The notes below the pieces were generated by a model. That model saw only the letters and a program-made list of their open reading frames with translations. It had not been told where the DNA came from and did no database searches. A stretch of 64,000 bases of DNA from contig NZ_SACS01000001.1 in the NCBI RefSeq assembly GCF_004005945.1, positions 434,001 to 498,000 of the forward strand, read 5' to 3'. Positions 25,395 through 34,968 of the stretch are shown in pieces. The translations under genes and the position numbers were made by a program. Position 1 is the stretch's first letter. Every line of letters starts with the position of its first letter. The stretch comes from Rheinheimera riviphila. GTDB taxonomy: Bacteria > Pseudomonadota > Gammaproteobacteria > Enterobacterales > Alteromonadaceae.

Positions 25395-27519
25395 ATCTCA
25401 GACTCAAACGCACACTGCGCGGCTCACCCGGCACCGACCACAAGGCCGAATAAGAGCTTTGGATGTAATGGCGGTCAAACAGATTGTCGAGCACCGCTTC
25501 CAATTGCCAGTGTTGGTTCAGCTCGACCGACGTAAACAACGACCATAAGGTAAAAGAAGGCAGCTGATACGACGGCTGCACTGAATCACCCAGCCGCGCA
25601 CTGCTGTAACGCAAGCGACTTCCGATTTTCGCAGGATAATCAGCCAGTTGCAGTTGCTGCGTCAAGGTGGCGCTGAAGGTATGTTTGGGCACATTCACCA
25701 ACCGGCTCCCCGCTGGTACCACAATACCCCAATCCAGATTCACTGCATCCACTACAGTTCTGGTATCCAGATAACTGTACGATAAAATAGCCTGTAAACT
25801 GTCGGTCAGCATGCTTTGTACGTCCAATTCCAGCCCCTGACTTCTGGCTTTACCCAGTGGCGCGGAAAAGCCTTCATTGATAGGATCCGAAGTGAGGATA
25901 TTGGACTTCTTCGCATCAAATAGCGCCAAAGTGCCGTTGAACCCGGCGAGCTGGAACTTCAGGCCAAGTTCCGCCGACTGGCTTTGCTCAGGCGCAAAAG
26001 CATCACCATAAAAATCCGTACCGCTTAATGGCAAAAAGCCTTCAGAATAACTGCTGTAGATACTCAATTCAGGGTTCAGCACATACACCAGGCCGATGCG
26101 AGGCGACAGCTGCTGATCGGAAGTTTTGGCCAGACTGTCTTTCAGCCGTTCATGAATTTCTTGCTGATATTGATCAAACCGCAGCCCAAGCATCAGCCGC
26201 CAAGCCGCCGATAATTCCAGTTGATCCTGTAAATACACGCCGTAGGCCTGCTGCTGTTCAGAGTTTTCATAAAGCACCGCTAACGCGCCCGGTGTTGCCA
26301 CGCAATATTGCGGCTGATGAATGTCCAGCGCATAACTGCCTTTCGCACCCCGATAACGCTGCAATTGGGTAAATAACTGGTAGTCGTAACCGTCTGCACC
26401 CAGCAGTAGTTGGTGGGTGATGCCCAGTAAGTTGGCAGTGCCGCTGAATTCAAAGCGCAGCATCACATCCTCGGACTGATAATCACGATAACGCCGTTGC
26501 CGCGACAATGTGCTGCCATCATCAAACAACGACTGACGGGCACGGGCGAGCTCCGCATCGGAGGAAAACCCCTGTAAATCGGAGGTGCGTAGTGCCATCC
26601 CACTGTTAAAAGACCATCCGGCATTCAACTGTTTTTGATAGGTCAGTTGATGTCCAAGCGCACTGATTTCGGTAGGCCCATCAGCAGGTTCGCCGAGATA
26701 ACGGCTACGCGGTACCGTGTTAAAATCACCATTGAGCACCACCAAACCGCGGTCAAATAGCTGATCTTGTTCTAGATATTCAAATTCATACAACAACGAG
26801 CTATCGGCATCAATTTGCCAGAGTAGCGATGGCGTCAGCACCTGTTTATCGCTGGTGACTTTGTCACGGAAACTGCCATAATCCTGCACCGCGCCACTGA
26901 GCCTAAACGCCAGTTGGTCGGTTACAGCGTCGGTAAAATCCCCCTCCAACCGATGCTGCGAAAAACTGCCACTACTGAGTTTCAGATAACCTTCACTGGC
27001 AAATTGTGGTTTGCGGGTGACCATATTAATGGTCCCGCCGGGTTCAGAGCGGCCATACAAAGCCGAGCCAGGGCCTTTTAAAATTTCCACATAGGCAATG
27101 TTAGATACATCGCGATGACCGCTAAAGCCACGGCCAGCGCTAAAACCGTTGATGAGATAACCCGACGGCATATTTTCATTACCCGGAAAACCGCGTAGCG
27201 AAAAGCTATCCCACAAGCCACCACCATTGTTTTGTCTGGCAATACTGGCGGACAAATCCAAAGCGTCCTGAAACCGGCTGATCGCTAAATCTTGTAGCAA
27301 TTCTCTGTCAATCAGCTGAATCGCCTGCGGCAATTCATTGTCCGGCACATTGCCACGATAAGCTTGATGATATGAAACACTAATTTTCTCAATAGGTTCG
27401 CCCTGTCCTTCTGTTGCAACGACAGGCAAGTCGGCGGTTTGCGCAAGAGAATTGGCGTTTACCATCAGCGGATAAAATAACGAAGCGGTTAACACCGCGC
27501 ATGGGAAATTCAGCTTCAC
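25384..27519 (-). CDS. TonB-dependent receptor, siderophore type
   Basis: 711 residues: signal peptide (cleavage near VNANS), plug domain (~50-175: FSLRGFPGNENMPSGYLINGF, VEILKGPGSALYGRSEPGGTINMVTRKP) and a beta-barrel ending in SLRYDF with the C-terminal Phe of outer-membrane proteins. The plug sequence SALYGRSEPGG is that of the FhuE/FpvA-like siderophore receptors. A TonB box candidate lies near EKISVSYH. No Fur box was found in the ~80 bases upstream. Substrate unknown. Confidence 0.92.
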   Translation of the reverse strand: MKLNFPCAVLTASLFYPLMVNANSLAQTADLPVVATEGQGEPIEKISVSYHQAYRGNVPDNELPQAIQLIDRELLQDLAISRFQDALDLSASIARQNNGGGLWDSFSLRGFPGNENMPSGYLINGFSAGRGFSGHRDVSNIAYVEILKGPGSALYGRSEPGGTINMVTRKPQFASEGYLKLSSGSFSQHRLEGDFTDAVTDQLAFRLSGAVQDYGSFRDKVTSDKQVLTPSLLWQIDADSSLLYEFEYLEQDQLFDRGLVVLNGDFNTVPRSRYLGEPADGPTEISALGHQLTYQKQLNAGWSFNSGMALRTSDLQGFSSDAELARARQSLFDDGSTLSRQRRYRDYQSEDVMLRFEFSGTANLLGITHQLLLGADGYDYQLFTQLQRYRGAKGSYALDIHQPQYCVATPGALAVLYENSEQQQAYGVYLQDQLELSAAWRLMLGLRFDQYQQEIHERLKDSLAKTSDQQLSPRIGLVYVLNPELSIYSSYSEGFLPLSGTDFYGDAFAPEQSQSAELGLKFQLAGFNGTLALFDAKKSNILTSDPINEGFSAPLGKARSQGLELDVQSMLTDSLQAILSYSYLDTRTVVDAVNLDWGIVVPAGSRLVNVPKHTFSATLTQQLQLADYPAKIGSRLRYSSARLGDSVQPSYQLPSFTLWSLFTSVELNQHWQLEAVLDNLFDRHYIQSSYSALWSVPGEPRSVRLSLRYDF

Positions 27520-27658
27520 AACAACAGTCTCAGGATTATTTTGTGATACTATAACATATCTTTAATCCCGCTGACGACGACAAATCTTTGAGTCTATGAT
27601 GCGGTCGCTTATACTTTTTAGCTGTTTGGGTATAGTAGAAAACGGCAGACAACCTAAC

Positions 27659-28849
27659 TTAACAATATTGCCCCGCCACCCAACCCGAACTCCAGGCCCA
27701 TTGGAAGTTGTAACCACCGAGCCAGCCGGTTACATCCACCACTTCGCCGATAAAATACAAACCGGGTTGGTTTTTTGCTTCCATGGTTTTTGACGACAAT
27801 TCATTGGTGTCGACACCGCCTAATGTCACCTCGGCGGTGCGGTAACCTTCGGTGCCGTTTGGCTTAAATACAAACTGGTGCAACAAATCTGCGATCCGCT
27901 CGCGACTTTTTGGGTTCAGCGCTTTCAGCGGCTGATTGGTGAACAAATTCTGCTCCAGCAATTTTTCCACTAACCGCTTGGGCAACAAGCGAGTTAACGC
28001 CGTTTTTAGTTCCTGATCCGGATGTTTTTGCTGCATTTCTGCTAGAAATTCTGCCACATTCTGCTGCGGCGACAAATTCACGGTCACCGCGTCGCCTGGC
28101 AGCCAGAATGACGAGATTTGCAAAATGGCCGGCCCGCTTAAACCACGATGGGTGAACAACATATCTTCTGGAAACAGCGTACCGTTGGCTTCAGCAGTCA
28201 CCGGCAAGGCCACGCCGCTGATTTCTTCATACAAGGCTTTATCATCCGGCTGCCAGGTCAGTGGCACTAAACCGGCGCGGATTGGCAAGACGTTCAGCCC
28301 AAACTGCTCCGCCAGCTGAAAACCAAAAGCCGTTGCACCTAAATTTGGCAGACTAAGACCACCGCTGGCAATCACCAGGCTGGCGCAAGTTCGGCTAATG
28401 CCATTGGTCTGCAACTGATAATGACCATCGGCGAATGCAACGGCACTAATATCTTGCTGCAGCGCAATTTTCACCCCGGCTTTGTCACACTCTTGCTGCA
28501 ACATCTCGACAATATCTTTGGCGCTGTCATCACAAAACAGCTGGCCCAGCGTTTTTTCGTGGTATGGAATTTGGTATTGCTGCACCAGCGCGATAAAATC
28601 CCATTGCGTATAACGGCTTAAAGCAGATTTACAGAAGTGTTTGTTTTGCGACAGAAAATTCGCCGGGCTGGTATAGATATTGGTGAAATTACAACGCCCA
28701 CCACCAGACATCAGAATTTTCCGGCCAATCCGCTTACCGTTATCGAGTACCAGCGTTTTGCGGCCGCGCTTCGCCGCTTCAATGGCACAAAATAACCCGG
28801 CAGCACCGGCGCCAATCACAATCACATCCCAACTTTGTTCTGTACTCAA
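27659..28849 (-). CDS. YhiN/HI0933-family NAD(P)/FAD-dependent flavoprotein
   Basis: 396 residues: N-terminal FAD dinucleotide fold (VIVIGAGAAGLFCAIEAAKRG), the family run GRKILMSGGGRCNFTN, and a C-terminal FAD segment PGLYFIGEVVDVTGWLGGYNFQWAWSSG. A conserved cytoplasmic oxidoreductase of uncertain substrate. Start codon is clear; monocistronic. Confidence 0.93.
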   Translation of the reverse strand: MSTEQSWDVIVIGAGAAGLFCAIEAAKRGRKTLVLDNGKRIGRKILMSGGGRCNFTNIYTSPANFLSQNKHFCKSALSRYTQWDFIALVQQYQIPYHEKTLGQLFCDDSAKDIVEMLQQECDKAGVKIALQQDISAVAFADGHYQLQTNGISRTCASLVIASGGLSLPNLGATAFGFQLAEQFGLNVLPIRAGLVPLTWQPDDKALYEEISGVALPVTAEANGTLFPEDMLFTHRGLSGPAILQISSFWLPGDAVTVNLSPQQNVAEFLAEMQQKHPDQELKTALTRLLPKRLVEKLLEQNLFTNQPLKALNPKSRERIADLLHQFVFKPNGTEGYRTAEVTLGGVDTNELSSKTMEAKNQPGLYFIGEVVDVTGWLGGYNFQWAWSSGWVAGQYC

Positions 28850-29284
28850 GACCCATCACTCTACTTTTTTGCAAAGCACTATTGTCGGTGACTGGTCGGA
28901 CAAAGGCAATTCAACCGCAGAAAAAGCTCACAACGGCGGTTTTTTCGGGCTAAAAATGACAAAAAGAGCAGTTTCAAAATAAATTTTAATTACTTTTTGG
29001 AATAACTTATATCAATAACCATGCAATTGACACCTGTAACTATTTGTAACACAACACAGCCGCCATCGGCGTTGCCATCCAATTCACCGATCTTCGCGGC
29101 GACCGCCCCATCCGATAAAGTTTAACTGTTTGTGAAACAACGTCCCTCTTATATGAATTTTTGTTAATTTAGCATGCTTTACATCACGCATACATTGATG
29201 AAATATTGCCCAACCTGCTGCAGAGACTAAAAAAGATAGCAGGATCCAATCCAGGCAAATAACCAACATGTAGTGAGAACATTA
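28850..29284. other. Divergent intergenic region
   Basis: About 435 bases between the flavoprotein (-) and the subtilase (+). It is A/T-rich in parts and should hold both promoters. I see no gene, and no -35/-10 pair I would defend. Confidence 0.5.
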
Positions 29285-31066
29285 ATGTCTAAAACTCCAT
29301 CTAAACTGCACAAAATCGCCCTTTGTACGCTGTCGGTATTTTGTGTTGCGGCGCAGGCGAATACGCAACAACCAGCATTAGAAATCCCAAGTTTAACGCA
29401 AGCCAGTGCCACCACTTCCAACGAAGCCAATACCCAATTTATCGTCGTTTATAAAGAGCAGGGCATGGTCGGCGTTGAGCTGATGTCTGCTGACCATACT
29501 GACGGCGCTGCCAGTGTGATGAATTTCCGAGCCCATGCCACGCAAGAACTTTCTGCTTTAGCCGGCGTTGAATTGCAATATATTCGACCAATGGCGGTCG
29601 GTGGTCGTCACGTGGTGCGTGCAGATCGTCGTTTGTCAGCCAAAGAAACCAAAGAAATGCAAGCCAACCTGGCCAAAGATCCAAAGGTTGCAGTTGTCGA
29701 AGAAGATCGACTGTTACAAATTATGGCTACACCAAATGACACGCAATACAACAGCCAATGGCACTATTATGAAAGCACCGGTGGTTTGCGCGCACCAGCC
29801 GCCTGGGACAATGCCACTGGCACCGGTGTAGTCGTTGCCGTTCTGGATACCGGTTACCGTCCACATACCGACTTAAACGCCAATATCCTGCCTGGTTATG
29901 ACATGATTTCCGACACCTTCATTGGCAATGATAGCAATGGACGTGACAACAACCCACAAGATCCGGGTGACTGGGTTGCCGTTGGCGCTTGTGGTGATGG
30001 TCAACCGACCCAAGCGCAAGACTCCAGCTGGCACGGCACCCACGTTGCCGGCACTATTGCCGCCCGCACCAATAACAATTTGGGTGTCGCTGGCGTGGCT
30101 TATGACTCCAAAGTCGTTCCGGTACGGGTGTTAGGCAAATGTGGTGGTTACACTTCAGATATCGCTGACGGTATTATCTGGGCTTCCGGCGGTACCGTCT
30201 CTGGTGTTCCGGCCAACGCCAATCCGGCAAAAGTGATCAATATGAGTCTGGGTGGTTCTGGTGCCTGTGATTCAACAACTCAAGCTGCGATCAACTCAGC
30301 CCGTTCCCGCGGCACCGTTATCGTTGTTGCTTCAGGCAATGACAACGCGAATGCCAACAACTTTAACCCTGGTAACTGTAGTGGTGTGGTCAACGTTGCG
30401 GCAACGAACCGCAGTGGCGGTCGTGCTTATTACTCGAACTACGGCACTTCAATTGACGTGGCAGCGCCTGGTGGCGCGATGAATTCGGCCAATGACGTGA
30501 ATGGTGTATTGTCGACTTACAATACCGGTACCACCACGCCTGGTTCAGACAGCTACGGCTATTCTCAGGGTACCTCAATGGCAGCACCGCATGTGGCGGG
30601 CGTCGCTGCGTTAATCCTGCAGAAAAAACCAACGGCAACACCGGATGAAGTGGAGTCAATCTTAAAAACCACCACCCGCACTTTCCCGGCGACCTGCACC
30701 AACTGCGGTACCGGGATTGTTGATGCAGCAGCGGCTGTGGTGAAAGCATCTGGCACCACCACCACGCCAGTCACCAGCACCACCAGCAACATCAGTGTCG
30801 CTGCCAGTCAGTGGAAATATTACACCCTGGCGGTACCGGCCGGTAAAACCACTCTGACCATCAACATCGCAGGTGGAACCGGTGACGCTGACTTATACGT
30901 CCGTCGTGGCGCAAACCCAACCACCAGTACTTACGATTGCCGTCCTTACAAAACCGGCAGCACCGAAAGCTGTAGCTTCACCAACCCGGTGGCAGCGACT
31001 TACCATATCGGTATTCGTGCTTACTCCGCAGTCAGCGGTCTGACGCTCACCACGTCATATCAATAA
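29285..31066 (+). CDS. Secreted subtilisin-family (S8) serine protease with PPC domain
   Basis: 593 residues from ATG 29285, preceded by TGAGAA; a GTG 12 bases earlier is less likely. Signal peptide ending near AQA, inhibitor I9-type propeptide (~45-140), catalytic domain with Asp in VVAVLDTGYRPH, His in HGTHVAGT and Ser in GTSMAAPHVAG, then a C-terminal PPC domain (WKYYTLAVPAGKTTLTINIAGGTGDADLYVRRG). Extracellular protease released by autoprocessing; the PPC domain is usually trimmed during secretion. A Thr/Ser-rich linker joins the two parts. A strong terminator follows. Confidence 0.95.
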   Translation: MSKTPSKLHKIALCTLSVFCVAAQANTQQPALEIPSLTQASATTSNEANTQFIVVYKEQGMVGVELMSADHTDGAASVMNFRAHATQELSALAGVELQYIRPMAVGGRHVVRADRRLSAKETKEMQANLAKDPKVAVVEEDRLLQIMATPNDTQYNSQWHYYESTGGLRAPAAWDNATGTGVVVAVLDTGYRPHTDLNANILPGYDMISDTFIGNDSNGRDNNPQDPGDWVAVGACGDGQPTQAQDSSWHGTHVAGTIAARTNNNLGVAGVAYDSKVVPVRVLGKCGGYTSDIADGIIWASGGTVSGVPANANPAKVINMSLGGSGACDSTTQAAINSARSRGTVIVVASGNDNANANNFNPGNCSGVVNVAATNRSGGRAYYSNYGTSIDVAAPGGAMNSANDVNGVLSTYNTGTTTPGSDSYGYSQGTSMAAPHVAGVAALILQKKPTATPDEVESILKTTTRTFPATCTNCGTGIVDAAAAVVKASGTTTTPVTSTTSNISVAASQWKYYTLAVPAGKTTLTINIAGGTGDADLYVRRGANPTTSTYDCRPYKTGSTESCSFTNPVAATYHIGIRAYSAVSGLTLTTSYQ

Positions 31067-31090
31067 TTGATAGCTGCATAAGTAGCAAGT

Positions 31091-31122
31091 CATCAGGGCG
31101 TCATTGACGCCCTGATGTTTTA
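31091..31122 (+). terminator. Intrinsic terminator after the subtilase gene
   Basis: Twelve-base-pair perfect stem CATCAGGGCGTC/GACGCCCTGATG with an ATT loop, followed by TTTTA. Confidence 0.88.
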
Positions 31123-31149
31123 CTAAAAACCGATTTTTATTGATGCCGA

Positions 31150-33228
31150 CTATTCGCTATAGCCTTGTTTTAACAGTTGCCATTCAGCCGTAGTCACAAA
31201 CCAGCTTTGGCCATTGTCCGCCGCTAAACCAGCCTCTTTATTCAATGAACGCTGTAACCGGGCCAACGTCTGCTCTTTCCAGATATCACCTTCTTGCTGC
31301 GCGCATTTATCAAAATCAATCAGCCAGAACTTGCCTAGTGGATCAAGCAAAATATTGTGGCAATTTAAATCCGAATGATAAATTTGCGCATCATGAAAGC
31401 GGCGGATCATCACGCCGATTTGTTGCCATTGTGCTGGTGTTAATGCCTGCTGACGCAGTAACTTCGACAGATCCAAACTACCGTCGACCAGCTCCAGCAA
31501 AATGTCGGCGCGATAGCTGATTTTTTGGGTTGAAAACAGCGCTGCGACTGGTCTTGGCACCGGCAACCCCAACTGATGCATTTGCTGTAGCAGCTGAAAC
31601 TCGGCCATAGCCCGGCTTTGTGGCACCGGTACTTTCAGGAACCGGTCTTTGTTCAGTTTGCCAATCAGGCCACCGCGATAATAATGTCGCAGTACCCAGC
31701 GTTGTTGTTTCGCCTGCACAAACCAGACGGTGTTGCGGCCGGTCGATTGACCAATCACCGCATCAAACTGCAGCCAACTGTGTGGGTCGAAAAACGATTG
31801 GCTCGGTTTGCTAAAACCGCCCGCTTCCACCAACACCGGGTCGTACCAGATTTCATTCGCATCATCGCGTTTTACCCGGCGAATATCACCTTCGCTCGGT
31901 AGTAGTTGCAGCAGTTGTTGCAGGATGCGCGTGGTCGCGCCGCCATGTTGTTGATACAGCGCGAATCCACGTTCGGCTAATAATTGGCGCTGCGCTGGCG
32001 CCTGCAACAAGTCGATGGTGCTTTGGGCTAGTGTTTCCGCAGAATCCGCAAACACCACCGCCTGACGCTGACTCAGCCACTGAAAAACCTTCGCAAAATT
32101 GAACACATGCGGGCCGGATTGAATTGGCTTGGCCAGACTCATCGGCTCCAGTGGATTATGGCCGCCCCGTTCAATCAGCGAACCACCAATAAAAACGACA
32201 TCTGCCAACTGATACCACAGCATCAGCTCGCCCATGGTATCGCCAAGCAGCACTTGCGTCTGCGCTGTGACGGGCTGTTCTAAACTACGCTGCGCCTGCG
32301 ACAATCCGGCATCTGCCACCAATTTACTGACCACAGCAAACCTGTCCGGGTGGCGTGGCACTAAAATCAGCAAAGTATCAGGTTGCTGGATCAGTACTTG
32401 AGCAAAAGCCTGCAACAAAATTTCATCTTCACCGGCATGGGTGCTGCCAGCGACCCACACTGGCCGCGCGCCCCACTGGCTGTTGAGCGCTGCAGCTCGT
32501 TGTGTCAAATCGACGCTTTGTGTCATCTCAAATTTCAGATTACCGGTGTGTTGAATTTTCGCTCTTGAGGTGCCTGGGATCAGCGTCTGGGAAGAAGCGC
32601 CAATTAGCGCCAAAAAACGCCGCCGGCTGGCGTCATCCTGCGTCAAAATCTGTGACAGCTGCCGCAACATCGGTTGCACTAAAGCGCCAAAACGCCGGTA
32701 ACCCCGCGCTGACTTTGCCGACAACCGCGCATTCACCAACACCACCGGCACATGTTGCGCATGAGCCTGCCGGACGAGGTTGGGCCAAAGTTCGGTTTCC
32801 AGCAGTAGGATCAGCTGCGGCACGAATTTGCGCAAAAAACGCCGGTTCGCACCAGGGGTATCAAAAGGTAAATAACAGTGATGGACTCTCGCGCCAAAAG
32901 CCGCCTGAATGCGCGCCGAGCCGGTTGGCGTGGTGCAAGTCACGGTGATCGGTAAATCCGGATATTGCAGCAATAACTTTTCAATTAATGGGGTCGCCGC
33001 CACCACTTCGCCCATCGATACCGCGTGCACTACAATGCCACCGACTGCCGTTGCCGGTACTTGTTGCCAGGCAAAACGCTCGGCAAAACGCTGGCGATAA
33101 GCCGGATCGGCTTTACTGCGCCATAAAAAAAATAGCAGCATCGGCAAACGCAGCAGGTAAATCAGCAGGGTATATAGCAGCAAACTCAGTCGGGACAAGG
33201 CAAAGGTACTTTTGAGAACAGAGACCAT
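31150..33228 (-). CDS. waaA: Fused Kdo transferase (WaaA) and Kdo kinase (KdkA)
   Basis: 692 residues. The first ~430 are a WaaA/KdtA Kdo transferase: N-terminal membrane anchor, HAVSMGEVVAATPL, and VFIGGSLIERGGHNPLEPM. The last ~250 are a KdkA-like kinase: IYHSDLNCHNILLD gives the catalytic loop (His618, Asp620, Asn625) and LIDFD the metal-binding Asp638. WaaA adds Kdo to lipid A; KdkA phosphorylates Kdo O-4 in organisms that add a single Kdo. The fusion suggests a one-Kdo-4-phosphate inner core. No stop or frameshift separates the domains. It diverges from the core operon at 33337. Confidence 0.93.
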   Translation of the reverse strand: MVSVLKSTFALSRLSLLLYTLLIYLLRLPMLLFFLWRSKADPAYRQRFAERFAWQQVPATAVGGIVVHAVSMGEVVAATPLIEKLLLQYPDLPITVTCTTPTGSARIQAAFGARVHHCYLPFDTPGANRRFLRKFVPQLILLLETELWPNLVRQAHAQHVPVVLVNARLSAKSARGYRRFGALVQPMLRQLSQILTQDDASRRRFLALIGASSQTLIPGTSRAKIQHTGNLKFEMTQSVDLTQRAAALNSQWGARPVWVAGSTHAGEDEILLQAFAQVLIQQPDTLLILVPRHPDRFAVVSKLVADAGLSQAQRSLEQPVTAQTQVLLGDTMGELMLWYQLADVVFIGGSLIERGGHNPLEPMSLAKPIQSGPHVFNFAKVFQWLSQRQAVVFADSAETLAQSTIDLLQAPAQRQLLAERGFALYQQHGGATTRILQQLLQLLPSEGDIRRVKRDDANEIWYDPVLVEAGGFSKPSQSFFDPHSWLQFDAVIGQSTGRNTVWFVQAKQQRWVLRHYYRGGLIGKLNKDRFLKVPVPQSRAMAEFQLLQQMHQLGLPVPRPVAALFSTQKISYRADILLELVDGSLDLSKLLRQQALTPAQWQQIGVMIRRFHDAQIYHSDLNCHNILLDPLGKFWLIDFDKCAQQEGDIWKEQTLARLQRSLNKEAGLAADNGQSWFVTTAEWQLLKQGYSE

Positions 33229-33336
33229 AGAATGATCATACTGGTGAAGTGCCTTGAATACCAGCCGCAGCCAATACTGTCAGCACCGAAAACCATTTGA
33301 TATACTGCCGCCACCTGCTGTTACAAGTGCGATCCT

Positions 33337-34383
33337 ATGCCCCAATCGAATGCAAAAATTCTGATGATCCCGGTTTCCAGCCCACAAGGCATCGGCGAAT
33401 ATATGCGCTCGTTAATTATTGCGCAGGCGCTGCAAGCCAAATGGCCGTCGCTCGACATTCAGTTTGTGCTGAATAAACATGCGCCTTCGGCCGCCAGTTG
33501 CCCATTTCCCACGCATTTATTAAACAATTCCGCCACCAAAGAAAAAGCGGCGGTGAATGCGTTACTGCAACAGCTGAAACCTGACTTGGTGATTTTTGAT
33601 TGCTCCGGCCGCGCATCTCAAGCCAGACAAGCGAAAAAACTTGGCGCCAAAGTGGTGTTTATCAGCCAGCATCAGAAAAAACGCGCCAAAGGTTTTGCGC
33701 TTGGTCGGTTACCGGCACTGGACGCGCATTGGATCACCCAGTTTAAATTTGTCGATGGCGACTTATCGCCGCTGGAACGCTTTAAACTGCGATTATTCAA
33801 AAAAGACCCGCCACTTTTTACTGGCCCGGTGTTTAGTACGCCAAATCCTGAATTGCCTGCTGAATTTGCCATGCTGACCGGTAAAAACTACAGCGTCTGG
33901 GCCGCCGGTGGTGGTGGCCATCAGGTGCAGGGCAAAAGTGCGACGGAAGAGTTTTATCTGGCGGCGCTGGACGTGGCGACGCCTGAACAGCCGGCGGTTT
34001 TGGTGTCTGGAACCAATTTCACGAAGGAACTTCAAAGCACTGAGTCCGTGCTGGTGGTGAAATCACTGCCCAATGTGCAGTTGATGACGTTATTAAAGCA
34101 AGCCGCGTTGGTGGTTTCCGGTGGCGGCGATATGATGGGTCAGGCGATTGTGCTTGGCAAAAATATCGTGGCGGTGCCGGTGGCAAAAGACCAACCGGAC
34201 CGGGTGCTGGCCTGCGCCGCGCAAGGTTTGATTTACCCTGCTACTTTAGCCAAAGCCGATATAGTGGCACAATGCCAAAAAGCTCAGCGCACGCCACTGG
34301 CGATACAATATCCGGCAGAACCCGGCTTGCAACTGGTGCTCGCCGATATCGCCCGATTGCTGGACCTGCCCACAGTCTCTTAA
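33337..34383 (+). CDS. GT-B fold glycosyltransferase (MurG-like C-terminal domain)
   Basis: 348 residues. The N-terminus ILMIPVSSPQGIGEYMRSLIIAQAL and the C-terminal VVSGGGDMMGQAIVLGKNIVAVPVAKDQPDR are typical of GT28/MurG-like transferases. It opens the heptose operon, 12 nt before gmhA, so a role in LPS core or glycan assembly is likely. Donor and acceptor unknown. Confidence 0.72.
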   Translation: MPQSNAKILMIPVSSPQGIGEYMRSLIIAQALQAKWPSLDIQFVLNKHAPSAASCPFPTHLLNNSATKEKAAVNALLQQLKPDLVIFDCSGRASQARQAKKLGAKVVFISQHQKKRAKGFALGRLPALDAHWITQFKFVDGDLSPLERFKLRLFKKDPPLFTGPVFSTPNPELPAEFAMLTGKNYSVWAAGGGGHQVQGKSATEEFYLAALDVATPEQPAVLVSGTNFTKELQSTESVLVVKSLPNVQLMTLLKQAALVVSGGGDMMGQAIVLGKNIVAVPVAKDQPDRVLACAAQGLIYPATLAKADIVAQCQKAQRTPLAIQYPAEPGLQLVLADIARLLDLPTVS

Positions 34384-34395
34384 GGAAACAAATTG

Positions 34396-34968
34396 ATGAA
34401 TCAAACTGCCAGTTTTTTTGCCGCCCTTGAGCGTCACCGCGCGGTGTTTGCCGCGGTTGAACAATATGCTGAACAATCGCAACAGTTGCTGGATGCGGTA
34501 CTGAATTGCCTGCAAGCCGGTGGCAAAGTGGTGTGGATGGGCAACGGTGGCTCCGCAGCCGACAGCCAGCATTTAGCGGCAGAATTTATGGTGCGCTACA
34601 AAGCCGAACGCGGTCCGCTGGCGTCTATTGCACTGACCACTGATACCTCAATTTTAACCGCGCACGCCAATGACTATCATTTTGACACGGTATTTTCGCG
34701 CCAGGTACAAGGTTTAGTCCGCCCGCAAGACGTGGTGATTGGCCTGACGACATCGGGTAAAAGCCCAAATATCAACCTGGCACTGCAAGCTGCCAACGAC
34801 ATTGGCGCTTTTACCGTGGCGCTGACCGGCCGTGATGGCGGCCTGGTAAAAGATATCGCCAAGTTACCGATCATTGTGAATTTCGACGAAACCGCCCGCA
34901 TTCAGGAAGTGCATATGTTTATTGGCCATTGGCTCTGTGAAGCGCTGGATCTGGAAATAACCGCATGA
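34396..34968 (+). CDS. gmhA: Sedoheptulose-7-phosphate isomerase
   Basis: 190 residues, SIS-domain protein with [30 protein letters not shown] and [11 protein letters not shown], all GmhA hallmarks; cytoplasmic. It converts sedoheptulose 7-phosphate to D-glycero-D-manno-heptose 7-phosphate. ATG 34396 is preferred over the TTG three bases before because AAGGAAA lies 7-8 nt upstream. Its stop overlaps the hldE start (ATGA). Confidence 0.92.
   Translation: MNQTASFFAALERHRAVFAAVEQYAEQSQQLLDAVLNCLQAGGKVVWMGNGGSAADSQHLAAEFMVRYKAERGPLASIALTTDTSILTAHANDYHFDTVFSRQVQGLVRPQDVVIGLTTSGKSPNINLALQAANDIGAFTVALTGRDGGLVKDIAKLPIIVNFDETARIQEVHMFIGHWLCEALDLEITA

Noticed and set aside
25384-27600. Fur box upstream of the TonB receptor
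   Set aside because: The upstream bases do not give an acceptable match to the 19-bp Fur consensus by eye.
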